A stretch of 64,000 bases of DNA. It comes from an uncultured Muribaculaceae bacterium (GTDB taxonomy: Bacteria > Bacteroidota > Bacteroidia > Bacteroidales > Muribaculaceae). The stretch lies in the NCBI GenBank assembly GCA_947525975.1, contig CANNVE010000001.1, forward strand, positions 1 through 64,000, given 5' to 3'. Of the stretch, positions 61,429-64,000 are shown in pieces; within the stretch, counting starts at the first letter, position 1; every line of letters begins with the position of its first letter. A model generated the notes under the pieces. The model was not told where the DNA came from. It worked only from the letters and a program-made list of their open reading frames with translations, and searched no databases. The translations under genes were made by a program, and so were the position numbers.

Positions 61429-62652
61429 TCACTCTTCGTCAATCGGATCGTAAGTCTCGTACAGGAAATCGTTGTAGGGGAATCTCGCCATGTGTATCTC
61501 CTTGGCCTTCTTGTAGATCAAATCCTTCAGGGCATCTACGTTGGTGCCCTTGCGCGCCGAGATAAACACGCAGTTGTCGCCCAAGCGGCTCATCCACGAT
61601 CGCTCCAACTCTTCCAAGGGGATATTCTCGCGGGCCACCTCGGTGAGGTCGTCATCATCCTTGGGCTTGTAGGAGAAAGCGTCGATCTTGTTGAACACAA
61701 TGATCATCGGCTTGTCATTGCCCTGACATATCTCGCTCAGAGTCTTGTCAACGACCTCTATCTGCTCCTCGAAGTTAGGGTGCGAAATGTCGACAACGTG
61801 CACAAGCAGATCGGCGTCGCGCACCTCATCGAGAGTAGACTTGAACGAATTCACCAGGTGCGTGGGCAATTTGCGTATGAATCCCACGGTGTCGGTGAGC
61901 AGAATGGGCAGATTCTCGATCACCACCTTGCGCACTGTGGTGTCAAGGGTGGCGAAGAGCTTATTCTCGGCGAATACATCGCTCTTGCTGAGCACATTCA
62001 TCAGCGTCGATTTTCCCACGTTGGTGTATCCCACAAGGGCTATGCGCGTAAGCTTTCCTCGATTCTTGCGCTGTATGGCCTTCTGCTTGTCGATGGCCGC
62101 GAGCTCGCCTTTGAGCTTAGAGATGCGGTCGAGTATGATGCGTCGGTCGGTCTCTATCTGCGTCTCGCCGGGGCCTCTCATGCCGATGCCGCCTCGCTGG
62201 CGCTCAAGGTGAGTCCACATTCTTGTCAGGCGCGGCAACAGATACTGGTATTGAGCCAGTTCCACCTGGGTCTTGGCCGTGGCCGTCTGCGCGCGGTTGG
62301 CGAAAATGTCGAGGATCAGGCTCGTGCGGTCGAGAATCTTCACCTGCAGTTCCTTCTCTATGTTTGACACTTGCTTTGTCGAAAGGTCATCGTCGAAAAT
62401 CACGAGCGATACTCCATTTTCATCAATATAAGCCTTGATCTCTTCAAGCTTGCCTTTGCCAACGAAAGTGCGCGGGTTGGGGTAAGGCAGCCTCTGGAAA
62501 AACTGCTTCATCGGGTATGCGCCGGCTGTCTCTGCGAGGAAGGCGAGTTCGTCTACGTATTCCTGAGCCTTCTGCTCGGGTTGTTCGGGGGTTATAAGGG
62601 CCACGAGCACTGTGCGCTCGGCATTGGCGGGTATTTCTTCGGGGGTTTTCAT
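61429..62652 (-). CDS. hflX: GTPase HflX
   Basis: A 407-residue HflX, a ribosome-associated GTPase that splits stalled or stress-damaged ribosomes. The N-terminal HflX domain contains PNPRTFVGKGKLEEI (58-72) and the family signature GPGETQIETDRR (160-171), followed by a coiled-coil linker. The G domain has P-loop GYTNVGKS (208-215), DTVGFIRKLP, and NKID in VFNKIDAF. Length is typical. It is convergent with pyrC (24 bp apart) with no clear terminator between. The minus-strand promoter lies just upstream. Confidence 0.97.
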   Translation of the reverse strand: MKTPEEIPANAERTVLVALITPEQPEQKAQEYVDELAFLAETAGAYPMKQFFQRLPYPNPRTFVGKGKLEEIKAYIDENGVSLVIFDDDLSTKQVSNIEKELQVKILDRTSLILDIFANRAQTATAKTQVELAQYQYLLPRLTRMWTHLERQRGGIGMRGPGETQIETDRRIILDRISKLKGELAAIDKQKAIQRKNRGKLTRIALVGYTNVGKSTLMNVLSKSDVFAENKLFATLDTTVRKVVIENLPILLTDTVGFIRKLPTHLVNSFKSTLDEVRDADLLVHVVDISHPNFEEQIEVVDKTLSEICQGNDKPMIIVFNKIDAFSYKPKDDDDLTEVARENIPLEELERSWMSRLGDNCVFISARKGTNVDALKDLIYKKAKEIHMARFPYNDFLYETYDPIDEE

Positions 62653-62673
62653 TTCAAAAGCTTAAATACAGCG

Positions 62674-62703
62674 CAAAGTTAGCACTTTTGCTTAAAAAAC
62701 AAA
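62674..62703 (-). promoter_or_regulatory. Promoter of hflX
   Basis: On the minus strand, TTTG (62700-62703), 18 bp, TAACTTTG (62674-62681). Leader of about 20 nt to the ATG at 62652. Confidence 0.65.
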
Positions 62704-62839
62704 AATATCGGTGAAATGGTTGACCGATAATGACAAAAGGTGATTAAATTAACGTAAAAAACATCACGACAGATTAAAAAAAATTAATTGTCATGTGGCA
62801 ATAAGGCAACAATTTATTGTTAATTTCTCTTCAGGTACG

Positions 62840-62847
62840 TAACTTTG
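62840..62847 (+). promoter_or_regulatory. -7 box for the unknown membrane protein
   Basis: TAACTTTG, 26 bp before the ATG at 62874. The 150 bp upstream are very A/T-rich and hold no gene. Confidence 0.55.
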
Positions 62848-62873
62848 CAATATACCATCTGATCCTTAAGTAT

Positions 62874-63608
62874 ATGAACCCGTCAGAAAATGCCATAGAA
62901 GCCTCGGTGAGCGTCAGCGACAGGCACGCCAAAGTGCGTAAGGCGCAAAACCTTGCCTTCGGCGCATTCATCCTGTTCTGTGCCATAGATATAGTATTCC
63001 GGATACTGAAGGCCACCAATGTCTTGCCTCCTTCCAACTCAGCCTATTACGTGGCCATGGGTTGCGTATCGCTTGTCGGATACATCATCCTTTACACCAT
63101 CTCTTCCAATCTTTCAAGCGATTTCTTCGCGGCAGGGCAGCTGATGCTCGAATTGTTCTTCCCGGTCGCGGTGCCGGTGGTGCTATACCTTGGCACCGAC
63201 AACGCCGAAGACTACCTCGCCATCTACTACCTGAGCATGCTGATATGCGCCGCATCGCTCTACAACTGGTCGATGCTGCTCAACAACAATAAATTCAGCA
63301 GGCGACAACGGGCCTGGATAATGATATTGCCCATGATATCGGTCTTCAACTTCATCCAATACTGGAATTTCCTTGGGCGCATGGAGGGCCGCGACCAATT
63401 GCTGCACGTGAATTTCTATGACAACCTATGGTGTTTGCTCGTCATGGTGCTTCTGGTTATGGCCATGCCCATGGGATATTGGGTGCTCACCCATTCCCGC
63501 GCATTCTCCGGAAACAAAAACGAATTCGACATGCCAAGATTCTCCCCGCTGAATCCCTATCTGCTCTTCTACGCATCGATTTCAGCCGTGGGGATGCTGA
63601 TTTTCTGA
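62874..63608 (+). CDS. Integral membrane protein of unknown function
   Basis: A 244-residue protein with about seven hydrophobic helices (LAFGAFILFCAIDIVFRIL, AYYVAMGCVSLVGYIILYTI, LMLELFFPVAVPVVLYLG, YLAIYYLSMLICAASLY, AWIMILPMISVFNFIQYW, LWCLLVMVLLVMAMPMGYWVL, LLFYASISAVGMLIF) and a short charged N-terminus. No family recognised. I start at the ATG at 62874, downstream of the -7 box. The longer frame begins before the promoter. An aldo/keto reductase gene begins 25 bp after its stop, so the two may share a transcript. Confidence 0.7.
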   Translation: MNPSENAIEASVSVSDRHAKVRKAQNLAFGAFILFCAIDIVFRILKATNVLPPSNSAYYVAMGCVSLVGYIILYTISSNLSSDFFAAGQLMLELFFPVAVPVVLYLGTDNAEDYLAIYYLSMLICAASLYNWSMLLNNNKFSRRQRAWIMILPMISVFNFIQYWNFLGRMEGRDQLLHVNFYDNLWCLLVMVLLVMAMPMGYWVLTHSRAFSGNKNEFDMPRFSPLNPYLLFYASISAVGMLIF

Positions 63609-63633
63609 ATTCCCCCAACTTTACTTTCCCGCC

Positions 63634-64000
63634 ATGATTCCTCCGGTATATTCTCCTTCGGCCGACAGATACGATGGCCGCATGCGATATTCACGCTGCG
63701 GACGCAGCGGAGTGCTTCTGCCTGAAATCTCTCTTGGATTCTGGCACAATTTCGGAAGCGTCGACACCCTGAAAAACAGCCTCGACATGGTGCACTGCGC
63801 CTTCGACCTCGGCATCACCCACTTTGACCTCGCCAACAACTACGGCCCTGTCTACGGGTCAGCCGAGGAGACTTTCGGCGCCATAATGCGCAAATCGCTT
63901 GCGCCATTCCGCGACGAGCTCTTCATCTCCACCAAAGCCGGATACGACATGTGGCCGGGTCCCTACGGCAACTGGGGATCGCGAAAATATCTGATGGCAA
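63634..64000 (+). CDS. Aldo/keto reductase (YghZ/MgrA-like), truncated by window end
   Basis: The first 122 codons of an NADPH-dependent aldo/keto reductase; the frame runs off the window. MRYSRCGRSGVLLPEISLGFWHNFG is the typical first strand and loop. Catalytic tetrad members are visible: Asp and Tyr in THFDLANNYGPVYGSAEE and Lys in FISTKAGYDMWPGPYG. The GPYGNWGSRKYL segment matches the L-glyceraldehyde-3-phosphate reductase (YghZ/MgrA) subgroup. It follows the unknown membrane protein by 25 bp. The physiological substrate is not certain. Confidence 0.88.
   Translation, partial: MIPPVYSPSADRYDGRMRYSRCGRSGVLLPEISLGFWHNFGSVDTLKNSLDMVHCAFDLGITHFDLANNYGPVYGSAEETFGAIMRKSLAPFRDELFISTKAGYDMWPGPYGNWGSRKYLMA

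Overview
This window looks like chromosomal DNA from an anaerobic gut member of the Bacteroidales. A Muribaculaceae-type genome is my best guess, from the fairly high G+C by eye and the gene set. The evidence is a SusC/SusD pair beside a family 92 glycoside hydrolase, TonB-dependent receptors, and lipoproteins with short Bacteroidetes-type lipoboxes. There is also a 2-oxoacid:ferredoxin oxidoreductase, an ATP-type PEP carboxykinase, and a histidine-degradation operon of the FtcD/FchA type. Many genes are preceded by the Bacteroidetes promoter (-33 TTTG, 19-20 bp, -7 TAnnTTTG). Shine-Dalgarno sites are mostly absent, so I used -7 boxes and N-terminal signals to correct several starts. No tRNA, rRNA, CRISPR array, integrase or transposase was recognised.

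Layout. 0.1-9 kb (minus strand): a small glycan-utilisation locus in the order susC, susD, a four-helix-bundle gene flanked by repeats, GH92 mannosidase, small secreted protein. 9-14.6 kb: mltG, a DUF2007-like protein, an AI-2E-family permease, an MFS transporter and ychF. 14.7-22.5 kb (minus): an RND tripartite efflux operon in the order OMF, adaptor, pump, with an MsbA-like ABC exporter upstream. 22.6-25 kb: two thioredoxin-like lipoproteins coupled to a DEAD-box-type helicase with a DEYD motif. 25-29 kb (minus): a secreted esterase-esterase-GH43 fusion overlapping a MATE transporter. 29-33.8 kb: a small DxDxDG protein, an Rpn/PD-(D/E)XK protein, a PurF-like protein without its glutaminase nucleophile, and pckA. 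34-40.3 kb (minus): hutU-ftcD-hutI-fchA-hutH, which converts histidine to glutamate and passes the formimino carbon to folate. 40.6-44.5 kb: korAB and a second Rpn-like protein. 44.8-52.3 kb: a TonB-dependent receptor with two related multidomain lipoproteins. 52.6-58.5 kb: a DcaP-like porin, a membrane-anchored pseudokinase, a GNAT-like protein, a secreted endonuclease I and a DUF4919-like protein. 58.5-64 kb: a repeat-rich intergenic region, a DPM1-like glycosyltransferase, pyrC with an exact internal 414-bp duplication, hflX, an unknown membrane protein and a truncated aldo/keto reductase.

The most unusual items are: (i) pyrC with a perfect in-frame 138-codon tandem duplication; (ii) the receptor/twin-lipoprotein operon, with a secreted nuclease a few kb away, which could be a nucleic-acid or polymer scavenging system; (iii) the PurF-like protein that keeps the PRPP loop and four putative Fe-S cysteines but has lost the glutaminase site; (iv) the pseudokinase; (v) the three-domain esterase-GH43 fusion; (vi) the repeat-flanked four-helix-bundle gene inside the SusCD/GH92 locus.
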